Below, piece by piece: positions 15,043 through 24,218 of a stretch of DNA of 64,000 nt (position 1 is the first letter of the stretch; each line of letters starts with the position of its first letter). A program made the translations under genes and the position numbers. The stretch lies in NCBI RefSeq assembly GCF_039543185.1, contig NZ_BAABJG010000027.1, positions 1 through 64,000 of the forward strand, read 5' to 3'. The DNA comes from Paenibacillus_S vulneris (lineage in GTDB: Bacteria; Bacillota; Bacilli; Paenibacillales; NBRC-103111). The notes under the pieces were generated by a model. The model was given only the letters and a program-made list of their open reading frames with translations, was not told the DNA's origin and made no database searches.

Positions 15043-16643
15043 TTTGTTGTCCCTCCTTCCTTAGGGCCCATTCTATTTTCATCCTTCGGTTTAAAAATTT
15101 TCGGCCGTTTCTTCATCCAGTACAGCGGAGCGCGGATGACCGTATCCTTCATATCTGATACTTTGCTGGGAGCCAGAGGGGACAGGTAAGGAACGCCAAA
15201 CGATTTGAGCGAACACAAATGAATAATGATCAAAATCAGAAACAGCATGATCCCGTACAATCCGAATAACGCAGCGGCGATCATGACCGGAAATCGTAAC
15301 ATTCGGAGCGCGATGGCGGCGCTGTAGCTCGGGGCCGCGAAGGAACCGATCGTCGTCAGAGCGACGACAATGACCATGATCGGGCTGACGATGCCGGCCT
15401 GTACCGCCGCTTGTCCGACGACCAGGGCGCCGACGATGCCAATGGTCGGACCGATCGGTCCGGGCAGCCTAACGCTGGCCTCACGCAATATTTCCATCGT
15501 TACCTCCATTAGAAACGCTTCGACGATAGAAGGAAAAGGAACGGTGGACCGTCCCGCCGCCATCGCGATGACCAGCCTCGAAGGGATCATCTCCGGATGA
15601 AACGAGCTGAAGGCGATGTACAGAGAAGGCAGCAGCAGTGCCATAACCATGCTTAGGAACCGGATCAGCCGGATAAGAGTACCTATGAGAAACCGTTCGT
15701 AATAATCCTCAGGACTGTGATAAAACTGGGAAAACACGGCAGGTGCGATGAGGCCGAACGGTGTGCCGTCGCATAAGATGATCACTTTTCCTTCCAGGAT
15801 ATTGGCGGTCGCTTTATCCGGCCGTTCCGTATTCTGAATTAAGGGAAAAGGAGTCCAATGGGCGTCCTCGATCAGCTGCTCGATATATCCGCTTTCCATG
15901 GCGGCGTCGATGTCGATTGCCTCAATTCTTTGAATCACCGTGTTCACGATCTTCATGTTGGCTACGCCATCCAGGTAAATGACGGCGATATCTGTATTGC
16001 TCCGTCTTCCGACGGTCATATTTTTTATAACGAGGGACGGGTCCTTCAGACGAAGCCGGATTTGTGCCGTATTGACTCTCAGCGTTTCGGTAAAGCCATT
16101 GCGCGGGCCGCGCACGACCGATTCAGTTCTCGGCTCCTCGACCCCCCGTTTGTCCCAGCCCTTGGTGTTTAACAGAAACGTTGTATCGGTTCCGTCCATA
16201 AGAAAGACGGTATCCCCAGATAAAATGCTGCGGATCGCCTTGTTCAAGGTGTTGGTTTCCCCAACCTCATTAATAGGTAAGCCGTATTGCTTGAGCATAT
16301 CAAACACACGGCTCGAATCGGCGGATGGATCAGGCTCAAGGCCTTCGCGGGTGTTGAACATTGCCGCTTTTAAAATAAATTCATCAATAATGATGGCATT
16401 GGTTAATCCGTCAATATACACCAGCGCCGCAGCGTATCGCGGATTTCCCCCGATATGAAAATGGCGGATGACTAGATCATCGCTTTTGCCCAAAGATTTG
16501 TGAAGCATTTGAATGTTATGCTCCAGCTGATGGCTGATCGCAATTTGCTCCATCTGGTTGAGCTTCTCATCCAGTTTAGCTTCGTCCGACGCCCGTTTTT
16601 TTTGTCTCAAGAAAGACATCGGATTGCGGATATCTTTGAACAT
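15039..16643 (-). CDS. gerAA: GerAA family spore germination protein
   Basis: 534 aa from ATG 16643, which has AGGAGGG 8 nt upstream. An in-frame ATG at 16685 lacks a site and would add 14 residues. The N-terminal soluble half (~1-280) contains DLVIRHFHIGG, VYIDGL and SVVRGPRNGFTE. The C-terminal half holds the conserved membrane segments beginning FLSMVMALLLPSLYIAF, plus PFPSIVEAFLMEVTMEILREA and LPGPIGPTIGIVGALVVGQAAV, all GerA hallmarks. It is the first gene of the gerAA-AB-AC operon and is expected in the forespore under sigma-G, though no such promoter was confirmed. Confidence 0.95.
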   Translation of the reverse strand: MFKDIRNPMSFLRQKKRASDEAKLDEKLNQMEQIAISHQLEHNIQMLHKSLGKSDDLVIRHFHIGGNPRYAAALVYIDGLTNAIIIDEFILKAAMFNTREGLEPDPSADSSRVFDMLKQYGLPINEVGETNTLNKAIRSILSGDTVFLMDGTDTTFLLNTKGWDKRGVEEPRTESVVRGPRNGFTETLRVNTAQIRLRLKDPSLVIKNMTVGRRSNTDIAVIYLDGVANMKIVNTVIQRIEAIDIDAAMESGYIEQLIEDAHWTPFPLIQNTERPDKATANILEGKVIILCDGTPFGLIAPAVFSQFYHSPEDYYERFLIGTLIRLIRFLSMVMALLLPSLYIAFSSFHPEMIPSRLVIAMAAGRSTVPFPSIVEAFLMEVTMEILREASVRLPGPIGPTIGIVGALVVGQAAVQAGIVSPIMVIVVALTTIGSFAAPSYSAAIALRMLRFPVMIAAALFGLYGIMLFLILIIIHLCSLKSFGVPYLSPLAPSKVSDMKDTVIRAPLYWMKKRPKIFKPKDENRMGPKEGGTTN

Positions 16644-16900
16644 AAGCGCATCCCTCCTATGTTTAGACATTCCCTGAACAGCCAAATTTATGCAAGCTTA
16701 CTTTGCTGTTTAAGCGTTTGGCATCATTAGATGGAGCTCATCCAGAGGCTAAAGATATCCGGCTTTTGGGAGCGGCTGTCATGGGTGGATATAACAAGGA
16801 GGATGGCGGGAGGTTTTCGCGGCACAAGAGACAGGGCATATGCAACATGATACAAAGGGAGGATAGACGGTCTGAATACAGCATCGATAGAACGAAACTA

Positions 16901-16931
16901 AGGCCTTTGCCTATAGATAGGGCAAAGGCCT
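16901..16931 (-). terminator. Terminator of the MarR gene
   Basis: A perfect 11-bp stem AGGCCTTTGCC/GGCAAAGGCCT with a 9-nt loop. On the minus strand it follows the MarR stop and runs into a moderately T-rich stretch. Confidence 0.65.
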
Positions 16932-16957
16932 GCCAATATTGCCGTAGTGGAGCCTGC

Positions 16958-17452
16958 TTACGGTGCGCTGTCATTGTCCTTCTTCAGCCTGGTCATCTCA
17001 GTCAGCGTCATCTCATTACATTGTTTGATAAAGGTAAGGATCAACTGCAGTTCCTGATCTGTATATTGCGAGAAGATCTGGAGAGTCGATTGCATGACCG
17101 ATTGGAACAGGGGTGAAATTTGAGCCGATCCTTCCGGCACGGGTTTGACGATGACGCGTCTGCGATCCTTCGGATCCTTATCCCTAACGACATAGCCTGC
17201 TTGTTCCAGACGGTCGATTACGCTCGTAACGGCTCCCGTAGTAAGACCGGTAAGCTGTGCCAGCTGTCCGGCTGTCGCGGGCCCGATTCCGTTCAAGTAA
17301 TCCAGACATTTGTGATCGGTGGCATTCAAACCTAGCTTCTCGGAAATCAATTGGTGAAACATAACGGCACGTGCGCTGTTCTGCCGCAATTCGTGGAGTA
17401 AATCCTGCTGTATTGATGAAAGCTCGGCAAAAGGTAAACTATCCCTTGACAT
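16958..17452 (-). CDS. MarR family transcriptional regulator
   Basis: 164 aa from the ATG with GGAGG 7 nt upstream; a second ATG lies 6 bp earlier. The winged helix spans ~45-115: LNATDHKCLDYLNGIGPATA, then LTGLTTGAVTSVIDRLEQAG and the wing DPKDRRRVIV. It is divergent from the SnoaL-like gene at 17688. The ~230-bp gap contains several TTAAGAT/ATCTTGA half sites, the probable binding sites. A ligand-responsive repressor of itself and that neighbour is likely. Confidence 0.9.
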   Translation of the reverse strand: MSRDSLPFAELSSIQQDLLHELRQNSARAVMFHQLISEKLGLNATDHKCLDYLNGIGPATAGQLAQLTGLTTGAVTSVIDRLEQAGYVVRDKDPKDRRRVIVKPVPEGSAQISPLFQSVMQSTLQIFSQYTDQELQLILTFIKQCNEMTLTEMTRLKKDNDSAP

Positions 17453-17465
17453 TTTCATACCTCCG

Positions 17466-17595
17466 CATTAAGATAAAAATATATCTTGATTCGTTAAGAT
17501 AATTAATTGATAAAGAAAATTTACGTATTAAGATTTTGTTCCTCCCAAGTATATCACAAGTGATCTGAATTAACAAAAATCTTATCGTGGTAAGG
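17466..17595. promoter_or_regulatory. MarR-type operator cluster
   Basis: TTAAGAT (17468-17474) and ATCTTGA (17483-17489) form an imperfect palindrome just upstream of the MarR start. Related TTAAGAT half sites follow near 17494 and 17530, and an inverted ATCTTATC near 17579. The spread suggests that both divergent promoters are covered. Confidence 0.5.
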
Positions 17596-17687
17596 ACAAA
17601 TGGGTTGATTCGCATCGAAGTTCAATGGCTTATTTAAGCCGATCCGACCGGTGACGGTTGGAAATAAAAAAATGAGGAGCGATTAGC

Positions 17688-18131
17688 ATGGATAGGAACC
17701 ATTCGCAGGATATTGCAGAGATTAATGAGCTTTTTCAGAAGCTGAAATGGGCATGGGATCGTGGGGATGGAACGGCTTACGGTTCTTGTTTTACCGAAGA
17801 TGCCGATTATGTGACCTTTCAGGGGGAACATTTGATAGGGAGAAAAGCAATTGCCGAAACCCATCAACAGCTGTGGAACGGTGTACTACGTGGGTCTACG
17901 CTGGAAGGAGAGATCAAGAAGATCCGGTTCTTATCGCCGGAGACAGCGATCTTCCATGGACTTGGCGTCGTCAAATTAAGATGGCAAAAAACGGCCCCGA
18001 GCAAAAGAGACTCTATAAATACCAACATCGTTGTTAAACAGAACGGCAAGTGGGTCATAGCAGCGTTTCAGAACAGCAGAATCTCAGGACCGAGCCTGAT
18101 GCAAAAAATATTTATGAAGGTAAGCAAATGA
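17688..18131 (+). CDS. SgcJ/EcaC-type NTF2-like protein
   Basis: 147 aa, a single NTF2-like (SnoaL/DUF4440) cone fold: INELFQKLKWAWDRGDGTAY, then CFTEDADYVTFQGEHLIGR and IAETHQQLW, and a C-terminal QNGKWVIAAFQNSRI strand, as in the SgcJ/EcaC family. Such proteins bind small ligands or act as isomerases, but no activity can be assigned here. The ATG has TGAGGAGCG upstream. It is divergent from the MarR gene with shared candidate operators, so MarR probably controls it. Confidence 0.85.
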   Translation: MDRNHSQDIAEINELFQKLKWAWDRGDGTAYGSCFTEDADYVTFQGEHLIGRKAIAETHQQLWNGVLRGSTLEGEIKKIRFLSPETAIFHGLGVVKLRWQKTAPSKRDSINTNIVVKQNGKWVIAAFQNSRISGPSLMQKIFMKVSK

Positions 18132-18646
18132 CAAGATGCTGTTGAGACAAGGGGTGCCAATCGACCTCAAACAACGAGAGAGACGAATGTATTGAAACGG
18201 GAGGCACGGTTGCGATTCCTGTTACTATCGTGCCTTCGGTAACGTTTGCTTGGGCTATGCTTGCAGAGCTAATACCATGGAGACGACTAGTACGCTTTCA
18301 TCCTTACCTTGGGCACAGGGCTGCTGCTGACGGGATTGGGAGTTTTTATCCCGGATTGGGGGTAGGCATTGAGTAAGCGTACAGCCGGGCGGTTCACCGG
18401 GCTGCTTGGCTGTTTTCGATTTAATGCTGCAAATTTAGGCTCGTCCGAGGACTCCGGGCAGTCGGGATAATAATAAAAAAAACCACCCCTACCATAAAAA
18501 ATGACATCCCCGGCCATACGCTTGTATCCTACAATGAATGAAGCAACAGGAAGAGGGGGGACGATCGCTGCCATACTATTTTGTAAACGGTTCCGCCGAT
18601 CAGAGTCATTTCATCATGGATTTATGAGGAAAGGGGTCAAACTGCA
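18132..18646. other. Intergenic region before the second giant protein
   Basis: 515 bp. A hairpin with outer arms ACAGCC/GGCTGT followed by TTTT lies near 18379-18420 and could be a terminator. The stretch 18200-18372 keeps one open frame with a short hydrophobic run (VTIVPSVTFAWAMLAELIP) but has no start or SD, so it could be a decayed gene end. No promoter was identified with confidence. Confidence 0.35.
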
Positions 18647-21600
18647 ATGGATGGTTTTATGCGTTTCAAGAAAACAACGGCGATATTACTGACCGCATTG
18701 ATGGTCACCAGTTCCGGTATATGGAATGCTCCTTCCGTATCCGCAAGCAGTTCATCCGGTGTTGATGTGCTGGATCCGGATTTTATAGCAAGTCATGGAG
18801 GTAATTTCGTCCATATCGATGCAGATTCTAACCGATCGCCTTTTGATGTTTTCGGAGAGGCATTTGGCACGGATAATCCTGTTGAGGGTGCTACCAAAAC
18901 AGTAAGACAAATCCTGCCCGAAGCGGCCAGGCATGTAGAAAATGTATATGACGCCGCATTGGGACAGGAAGTATTCAAAGTCGAGGTCAACGGTAATGAT
19001 TGCTATACCTGTTATTTGCATGGAACGAAGTATGATCCGGCAACCGGTCAATTTACCGGCGGCAATGACGATAGACAAAGAATTGAAATCAGGCCGGGGG
19101 AAGAAAGCAGGAACCTGGTAGCGGTTGAAAATGAAATCACGGCTTTTCACTGGAAGCTCAAGATCGATAAGGATATTCAGAAGCCCGACGGCTTTTTTCA
19201 TATTTTCCAGTACAAGGCTTATAATTCCTTCGGTCTAGTCGGCAACAAATTACCGCTTCATGATGCGGCGAATTACCCGAACTTCTCCAGCTCCGAGGAT
19301 GGCAATCCAATATTAACGTTCACAATATCGTCGTCGGCGACTCAGAATCTGGAGTTCCGTTATGCGGATATCGGAACGGATGCCGGGCAAGAAACGCTTG
19401 CGAGCGTGCCGCTCAACTCCGTTAAGGACAAGTGGGTCGATATTACCGTCAAAGTGCTCAACTCCGAGTATGGCTGGGTGACCATGACCATGAAGGATGC
19501 AGCGACCGGCAAAGTAATCATGGAATATAACGATCCGAACCGGGTTCTGGACATGTGGAGACGTCCCGAGATCAAGTATAACAATCAGACCTTTGAAGGG
19601 CCTTATCCTGCAGTGTCCAATATGATTAACCGTCCGAAATGGGGGATTTACCGCAAAGCGGACAAATCGAACCCGAATGTCAAGGATGCCAAAATTTATC
19701 TTGCCGATATGACAGTAGCCAAGTCTGCCGTAGGCGTGTCGTCCGTAAACCTTGCCTATAATAAAAAGGCTTACAATGTGGGGACAAAAACAGGGAATGC
19801 CCTTCAGTTAGCCAACGCAAAAGCGGAGAGACTAACGGATGGCGTACAAGTGGATCCGGTGAAATATACGAACTTGACTGCCGTACCCCTGAGTAATACA
19901 TCCGCCCTTGGCGACTTAAGCTGGATGGGTACCGAAAGCTCCAAAAAAGGGAATCTTATTGTTGATTTAGGGAAGAAAATGGACTTTAACCAAGTGAAGC
20001 TTTTTGCAAAAACCTTGAGATTGAAATATGTTAACGTCTCCATCACAGATGATACGGCTGATCATGACGCAGGGGCTTTGGAATCCGTTTCGTTCACACC
20101 AGTAGATCCGTTGTATACAGATGGAGGCAAAGATTGGACTTACTTTAACGCTGCTAATGGCGGTGGAGATGATACGGCGGATAAACAATACATCATCGAT
20201 CTTGGAAAAGCCTATTCGTCCAGATATGTAAAGTTTTATTTCGAAAATGGTTCTGGCTCTAATACAGCCGGCACTACGACAGCGCAAATGACAGGTCCTC
20301 CGCGTTTAACGGAGCTGGAGATTTATAACGCACCGCAAACGCCAAAAAATGTAAAAGTAGATTACACCGGGGGTTCAGAAGCAACGATTTCATGGGATCC
20401 GGTGCCTGCTGATTATTTCGTGATTTATGATAACGGAAAACCATTCGTAGAGAATGCGGCTTCGAACAGCTTCAAGCTGACGAATTTAGATCCTGGTGCT
20501 GAGTACGAGTTTACCGTGAGAACCGCTTATACGGATCCGTATTCGTTCAAACCGATGCTTTCCGCGGAAAGTGAGGCAAAGGTGCTGCATACGGACGGAA
20601 ATCCGATCATCCCTAACCCTCCTGTATCGGTTACAGCGACAGCCGTGTCGGATAAATCGATTAACGTCAGCTGGGACGCCGTATCGGATGCGCAGAGCTA
20701 CAGGGTCGTATTAGCTACGGACGGTTATGAAAGAACTATCGCTAATGATTATAAGGATACCAGTTATACGATTAAAGACCTTTCTCCAGGCATGCCGTAC
20801 CAGGTGAAGGTGTATTCGATAAGACGGGGTACTCCGTCGACAGCAGCTGCGGAAGGACAGATTATAACTACAGGGATCAGAAACCCTTCCGATAACCTAT
20901 TGTTTAACAAGGAAGTTCAGTACTCTAGAGTCTGGAACGATGATACGAGCAGCTACGGCGCAGGTAAAGCTTTGGATAACGACGTGGACAGTTCCCGATG
21001 GGTTGCTCTCAAAGGCTCCGCATCGGCATGGATGATGGTAGATATCGGGGAAACGACTCCGGTCAATACGTTTGAATATTACAGCTATCAGAATAAGCTG
21101 AAAAAGGTGTCTTTCTACTATGCAACGGATGGAGAGGCGTTCACAGATCCTAACAGCAGCAAGTGGATCAAAATCGTGACCGACGATCGCGTCAGTCAAG
21201 GAAAGTACGGCAATCCGGCAATTTCTAAAATTGCGGAGAGGATTACGATTCCTGCTCCCGTCAATGCAAGATTTATAAAATTCACGGTTGATGAAGTGGA
21301 CGGAGACATTAATGTAAATGAAGTGAAGGCTTTCGGACCTATTTCCTTTGTAGGGGCATCTGCGCTAAAGGCTGTGAATAAGACAGATACAAGCGTTGAT
21401 CTTAACTGGGGCGGCGCAACCACGAACCTTCCGGCTTCGAGCTACGAAGTCTATCAAGGAAACGGCAAGCTAGCAACGGTAGCCGCTAATGTTTATAGCT
21501 ATAAGGCAACGAATCTATCGCCAAATACGGATTATACATTCAAAGTGAGGGCTGTAAGCGAGTCTGTATATAATTCCGTATATTCCACATTGGGCGGATT

Positions 21601-23341
21601 GACGCTTAAAGTCACTACATTACCTGCTTCGGGTACGGACCCAGGCACGACCGATCCGGGCACAACAGATCCAGGCACAACCGACCCAGGCACAACCGAT
21701 CCGGGTACAACGGATCCAGGAACGACCGACCCAGGTACACCAGAGCCAGGTGTCATCGCGGCTCCAACTGGACTTACAGCGGTACCAAGGAACAGCCAAG
21801 TCTTTTTGTCATGGAATACGGTCAGCGGTGCGACTTACTATAACGTGAAACACAGTATGACGGCGGGAGGAGGCTATTCTACAGTAGCTGCGAATGTAAC
21901 AAACAATGTATATACAGATACCGGCTTATTGAACGGGACGAAGTATTATTACGTTGTAACGGCCGCCAATGCTAAGGGAGAAAGCATCAACTCAAGCGAA
22001 GTGTTCGTCACACCTTATGCAGTAAGCAGCGGCAGAGGCAGCAGTGGAAGCTCAGGCGGTACTTCTGCAGGAACCGGTACTCCAAGCGTACAGCCTTCCA
22101 AGGACGGGACACAGACGGTGACACTCGATCCTGTTATGGAGAAGGCGGATGACGGCCGTTCGATTGCGAAGGTAGCTCTCGATACAACGACGCTGGCCAA
22201 AGCAATGGAGGCACTAACATCTAACGGCTCCACAGCAAGCAAATTGACCATCGAAGCAAAACATGGTGACGCAGCGACAGCGAAATTCCAGCTTCCAGCA
22301 CAGCCATTGGCGGATGCGTTGTCCAAATTACCTGCATTGATCTTGTCCGTGAAGTATGGCGATGTTACGTATGATCTGCCGATTAGAGCGGTTGATTTTG
22401 CTGGAATGGCTAAGTCACTTGGTGTAGACATGAAGGATTTGAGTATTACAATTACGATGGAAAAGGTGAACGATACGATTCTGGGGGCCATCAAGGATAG
22501 AGCCAAGCAATCCGGCTTGACGCTCCTGTCGGGAGCAATTGATTTTCAAGTTACCATAGAGGGCAAAGGAAAATCGGCTGCAGTAAATGATTTTGGACTT
22601 CATTATGTAACCAGAACGATGAACATCGGCAAATCGGTGGACGCGAAGAAGGCAACAGCCGTGCTGTATAACCCGTCGAACGGGGAGTTCAGCTTTGTGC
22701 CTGCGATCTTTACCGCCGCAGGCGGCTCCACTCAAGTGATGATCCAGCGTCCGGGCAACAGTATATATGCAGTAGCAGAGTCCTCCAAAACCTTTGCCGA
22801 TATGAGCAATCATTGGGCTAAAGCCGATGTAGAGCTGCTGGCCTCCAAGCTAGTAGTCAAAGGAATGACGGATACCGGCTTTACGCCGGATAACCGGATT
22901 ACCCGCGCGGAATTTGCAGCGATCCTGGTTCGCGGGTTGGGACTTTCCGAGAACAATGCGGCCAAGTTCAACGATGTAAAGACAACCGACTGGTATGCGG
23001 GTGCGGTTGGTACAGCTGCTAAAGCAGGTCTGGTTGACGGCTTTGAGGACGGCACATTCAAACCGGACGCTAACGTGACCCGTGAGCAAATGGCGGTCAT
23101 GGTTGCAAGAGCAATGAAGATCACTACTAAGCAGCCTGCTGCCGACATCAAAGCTCTGGATAAATTCGCGGATCAAACGTCTATTAGCGGATGGGCTAAG
23201 GAGGCGACGGCACAAGCTGTGAACGCGGGCATTATTAACGGGATGACGGACCGTACCTTCGTTCCGGCGGAACATGCAACAAGAGCCGAAGCCGCCGTTA
23301 TGGTCAAACGCCTTCTGCAATATGCACAGTTAATGAATTAA
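18647..23341 (+). CDS. Giant SLH protein with jelly-roll lyase-like and discoidin domains
   Basis: 1564 aa. A signal peptide (1-33) precedes a jelly-roll domain (~41-355) with DDRQRIEIRP at 141-150, FFHIFQYK and RPKWGIYRK. The spacing R-x-E-x-R, then HIFQ, then K-x-G-x-Y recalls the catalytic motifs of alginate-lyase-like polysaccharide lyases (inference). Next come discoidin (~364-562), two FN3 domains (~563-743), discoidin (~745-900), FN3 (~900-993), a seven-unit TDPGT linker, FN3 (~1037-1123), a Ser/Gly linker, an unrecognised domain (~1148-1376) and three SLH repeats (1383-1564). It is predicted to sit on the cell wall and bind or cut a polysaccharide. The first two domains are closely related to domains in the gene starting at 58530. 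SD GGAAAGGGG lies before the ATG. Confidence 0.9.
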   Translation: MDGFMRFKKTTAILLTALMVTSSGIWNAPSVSASSSSGVDVLDPDFIASHGGNFVHIDADSNRSPFDVFGEAFGTDNPVEGATKTVRQILPEAARHVENVYDAALGQEVFKVEVNGNDCYTCYLHGTKYDPATGQFTGGNDDRQRIEIRPGEESRNLVAVENEITAFHWKLKIDKDIQKPDGFFHIFQYKAYNSFGLVGNKLPLHDAANYPNFSSSEDGNPILTFTISSSATQNLEFRYADIGTDAGQETLASVPLNSVKDKWVDITVKVLNSEYGWVTMTMKDAATGKVIMEYNDPNRVLDMWRRPEIKYNNQTFEGPYPAVSNMINRPKWGIYRKADKSNPNVKDAKIYLADMTVAKSAVGVSSVNLAYNKKAYNVGTKTGNALQLANAKAERLTDGVQVDPVKYTNLTAVPLSNTSALGDLSWMGTESSKKGNLIVDLGKKMDFNQVKLFAKTLRLKYVNVSITDDTADHDAGALESVSFTPVDPLYTDGGKDWTYFNAANGGGDDTADKQYIIDLGKAYSSRYVKFYFENGSGSNTAGTTTAQMTGPPRLTELEIYNAPQTPKNVKVDYTGGSEATISWDPVPADYFVIYDNGKPFVENAASNSFKLTNLDPGAEYEFTVRTAYTDPYSFKPMLSAESEAKVLHTDGNPIIPNPPVSVTATAVSDKSINVSWDAVSDAQSYRVVLATDGYERTIANDYKDTSYTIKDLSPGMPYQVKVYSIRRGTPSTAAAEGQIITTGIRNPSDNLLFNKEVQYSRVWNDDTSSYGAGKALDNDVDSSRWVALKGSASAWMMVDIGETTPVNTFEYYSYQNKLKKVSFYYATDGEAFTDPNSSKWIKIVTDDRVSQGKYGNPAISKIAERITIPAPVNARFIKFTVDEVDGDINVNEVKAFGPISFVGASALKAVNKTDTSVDLNWGGATTNLPASSYEVYQGNGKLATVAANVYSYKATNLSPNTDYTFKVRAVSESVYNSVYSTLGGLTLKVTTLPASGTDPGTTDPGTTDPGTTDPGTTDPGTTDPGTTDPGTPEPGVIAAPTGLTAVPRNSQVFLSWNTVSGATYYNVKHSMTAGGGYSTVAANVTNNVYTDTGLLNGTKYYYVVTAANAKGESINSSEVFVTPYAVSSGRGSSGSSGGTSAGTGTPSVQPSKDGTQTVTLDPVMEKADDGRSIAKVALDTTTLAKAMEALTSNGSTASKLTIEAKHGDAATAKFQLPAQPLADALSKLPALILSVKYGDVTYDLPIRAVDFAGMAKSLGVDMKDLSITITMEKVNDTILGAIKDRAKQSGLTLLSGAIDFQVTIEGKGKSAAVNDFGLHYVTRTMNIGKSVDAKKATAVLYNPSNGEFSFVPAIFTAAGGSTQVMIQRPGNSIYAVAESSKTFADMSNHWAKADVELLASKLVVKGMTDTGFTPDNRITRAEFAAILVRGLGLSENNAAKFNDVKTTDWYAGAVGTAAKAGLVDGFEDGTFKPDANVTREQMAVMVARAMKITTKQPAADIKALDKFADQTSISGWAKEATAQAVNAGIINGMTDRTFVPAEHATRAEAAVMVKRLLQYAQLMN
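21637..21745 (+). repeat. TDPGT-encoding tandem repeat
   Basis: About seven 15-bp units, each encoding TDPGT, with synonymous differences among units. It forms a flexible spacer between FN3 domains of the surface protein. Its length may vary between strains. Confidence 0.85.
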
Positions 23342-23355
23342 CAAAGAGTTAGGGA

Positions 23356-23407
23356 ACACCTTTGCCCCTCCAAACGCAATGAAGAGAGAGGGCAGAGGTG
23401 TTTTTTT
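23356..23407 (+). terminator. Terminator of the second giant gene
   Basis: Arms CACCTTTGCCC and GGGCAGAGGTG pair with one mismatch around a ~22-nt loop. A run of seven T follows. Confidence 0.8.
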
Positions 23408-23465
23408 GCTTACATCCGTTATTGCTCAATCCGTGATAAGGAGGGGATGGTTATGGAAAAGACAC

Positions 23466-23522
23466 TTGACTTTTGAACGGAAAAGATTTACCATGTTTTC
23501 ACATGTAAGTGATCACTTGCAT
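23466..23522 (+). promoter_or_regulatory. Promoter and operator of the TetR gene
   Basis: TTGACT (23466-23471) and TACCAT (23489-23494) have 17-bp spacing. The 20-bp near-palindrome ATGTAAGTGATCACTTGCAT (23503-23522) follows at the transcription start. A matching site lies at 24152-24171 before the MFS gene. Confidence 0.7.
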
Positions 23523-23557
23523 ATAAAGGAAAGGAGGAGAGCCGCATTAGCAAGGAG

Positions 23558-24133
23558 ATGAGCAGCAGCGACAGATTGCTTACAGCCGTGATCGAGCTTG
23601 TTGCCGAGAGAGGGTATAACGGCGTCTCAACCAAAGAAATTGCAGCCGCAGCCGGAGTGAACGAAGTGACGCTGTTTCGGCTTTTTGGCAGCAAGCAAAA
23701 TCTTCTGGAGACAGCCTTTCATCAGCATCATTACAGTGAAGAAATGACAAGGCTGTTTCAAGAAAAGCTTGTATGGGATTTGCACACCGATCTGCTCTTG
23801 ATCAGCCGTACCTATCACGAGGCGATGAACCGCAACCGGAAAATCATCCAGATTGCCCTTAAAGAAGGGAGTGTCTTTTCGGAGTTTCGGGAAAAAGCAA
23901 ATAAACACCCTCAGAAATTGAAAGAGCTGCTGGCGAACTATTTTCAGACCATGCATGAAAAAGGAAAGCTGATCGAAGCGAATTGGGAGCTGCAGGCCTT
24001 GTCGTTTATGTGGATGAACTATGGAGCCTTCGTCAGCAATCTCCACTCGGACAGTCCGAGCTTTCCCGCAGCCCCGATGAATGCATTTATTGAGGAAAGC
24101 GTACGCACCTTTGCTAGGGCATTAACCCCCTAG
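23558..24133 (+). CDS. TetR family regulator of the adjacent exporter
   Basis: 191 aa. HTH in ~10-55: AVIELVAERGYNGVSTKEIA, then GVNEVTLFRLFGSKQNLLE. The C-terminal domain is of TetR_C type without further recognition. The strong SD AAAGGAGGAG lies 16-20 bp before this ATG, a long gap. An ATT codon 12 bp upstream (ATT AGC AAG GAG) has ideal spacing and could be the true start. It is co-directional with the MFS gene 85 bp downstream, and both carry the same 20-bp operator, so autoregulation and control of the exporter are likely. Confidence 0.9.
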   Translation: MSSSDRLLTAVIELVAERGYNGVSTKEIAAAAGVNEVTLFRLFGSKQNLLETAFHQHHYSEEMTRLFQEKLVWDLHTDLLLISRTYHEAMNRNRKIIQIALKEGSVFSEFREKANKHPQKLKELLANYFQTMHEKGKLIEANWELQALSFMWMNYGAFVSNLHSDSPSFPAAPMNAFIEESVRTFARALTP

Positions 24134-24151
24134 TATTTATTTTTAACTGTG

Positions 24152-24171
24152 ATGTAAGTAAGTACTTGCAT
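24152..24171 (+). promoter_or_regulatory. TetR operator before the MFS gene
   Basis: ATGTAAGTAAGTACTTGCAT differs from 23503-23522 only at the centre. A TATAAT at 24186-24191 follows, so the site sits around the -35 region of the exporter promoter. Confidence 0.7.
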
Positions 24172-24218
24172 ACAAGAAATAATCATATAATAATAAACAT
24201 CTGGAGGGGAAAAAGCTT

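Noticed and set aside
18200..18372. Possible gene fragment with a hydrophobic run
   Set aside because: No start codon with SD, no recognisable family, too short; noted only as intergenic content.
21637..21745. Short regular repeats considered as a CRISPR array
   Set aside because: They are in-frame TDPGT codons without spacers.
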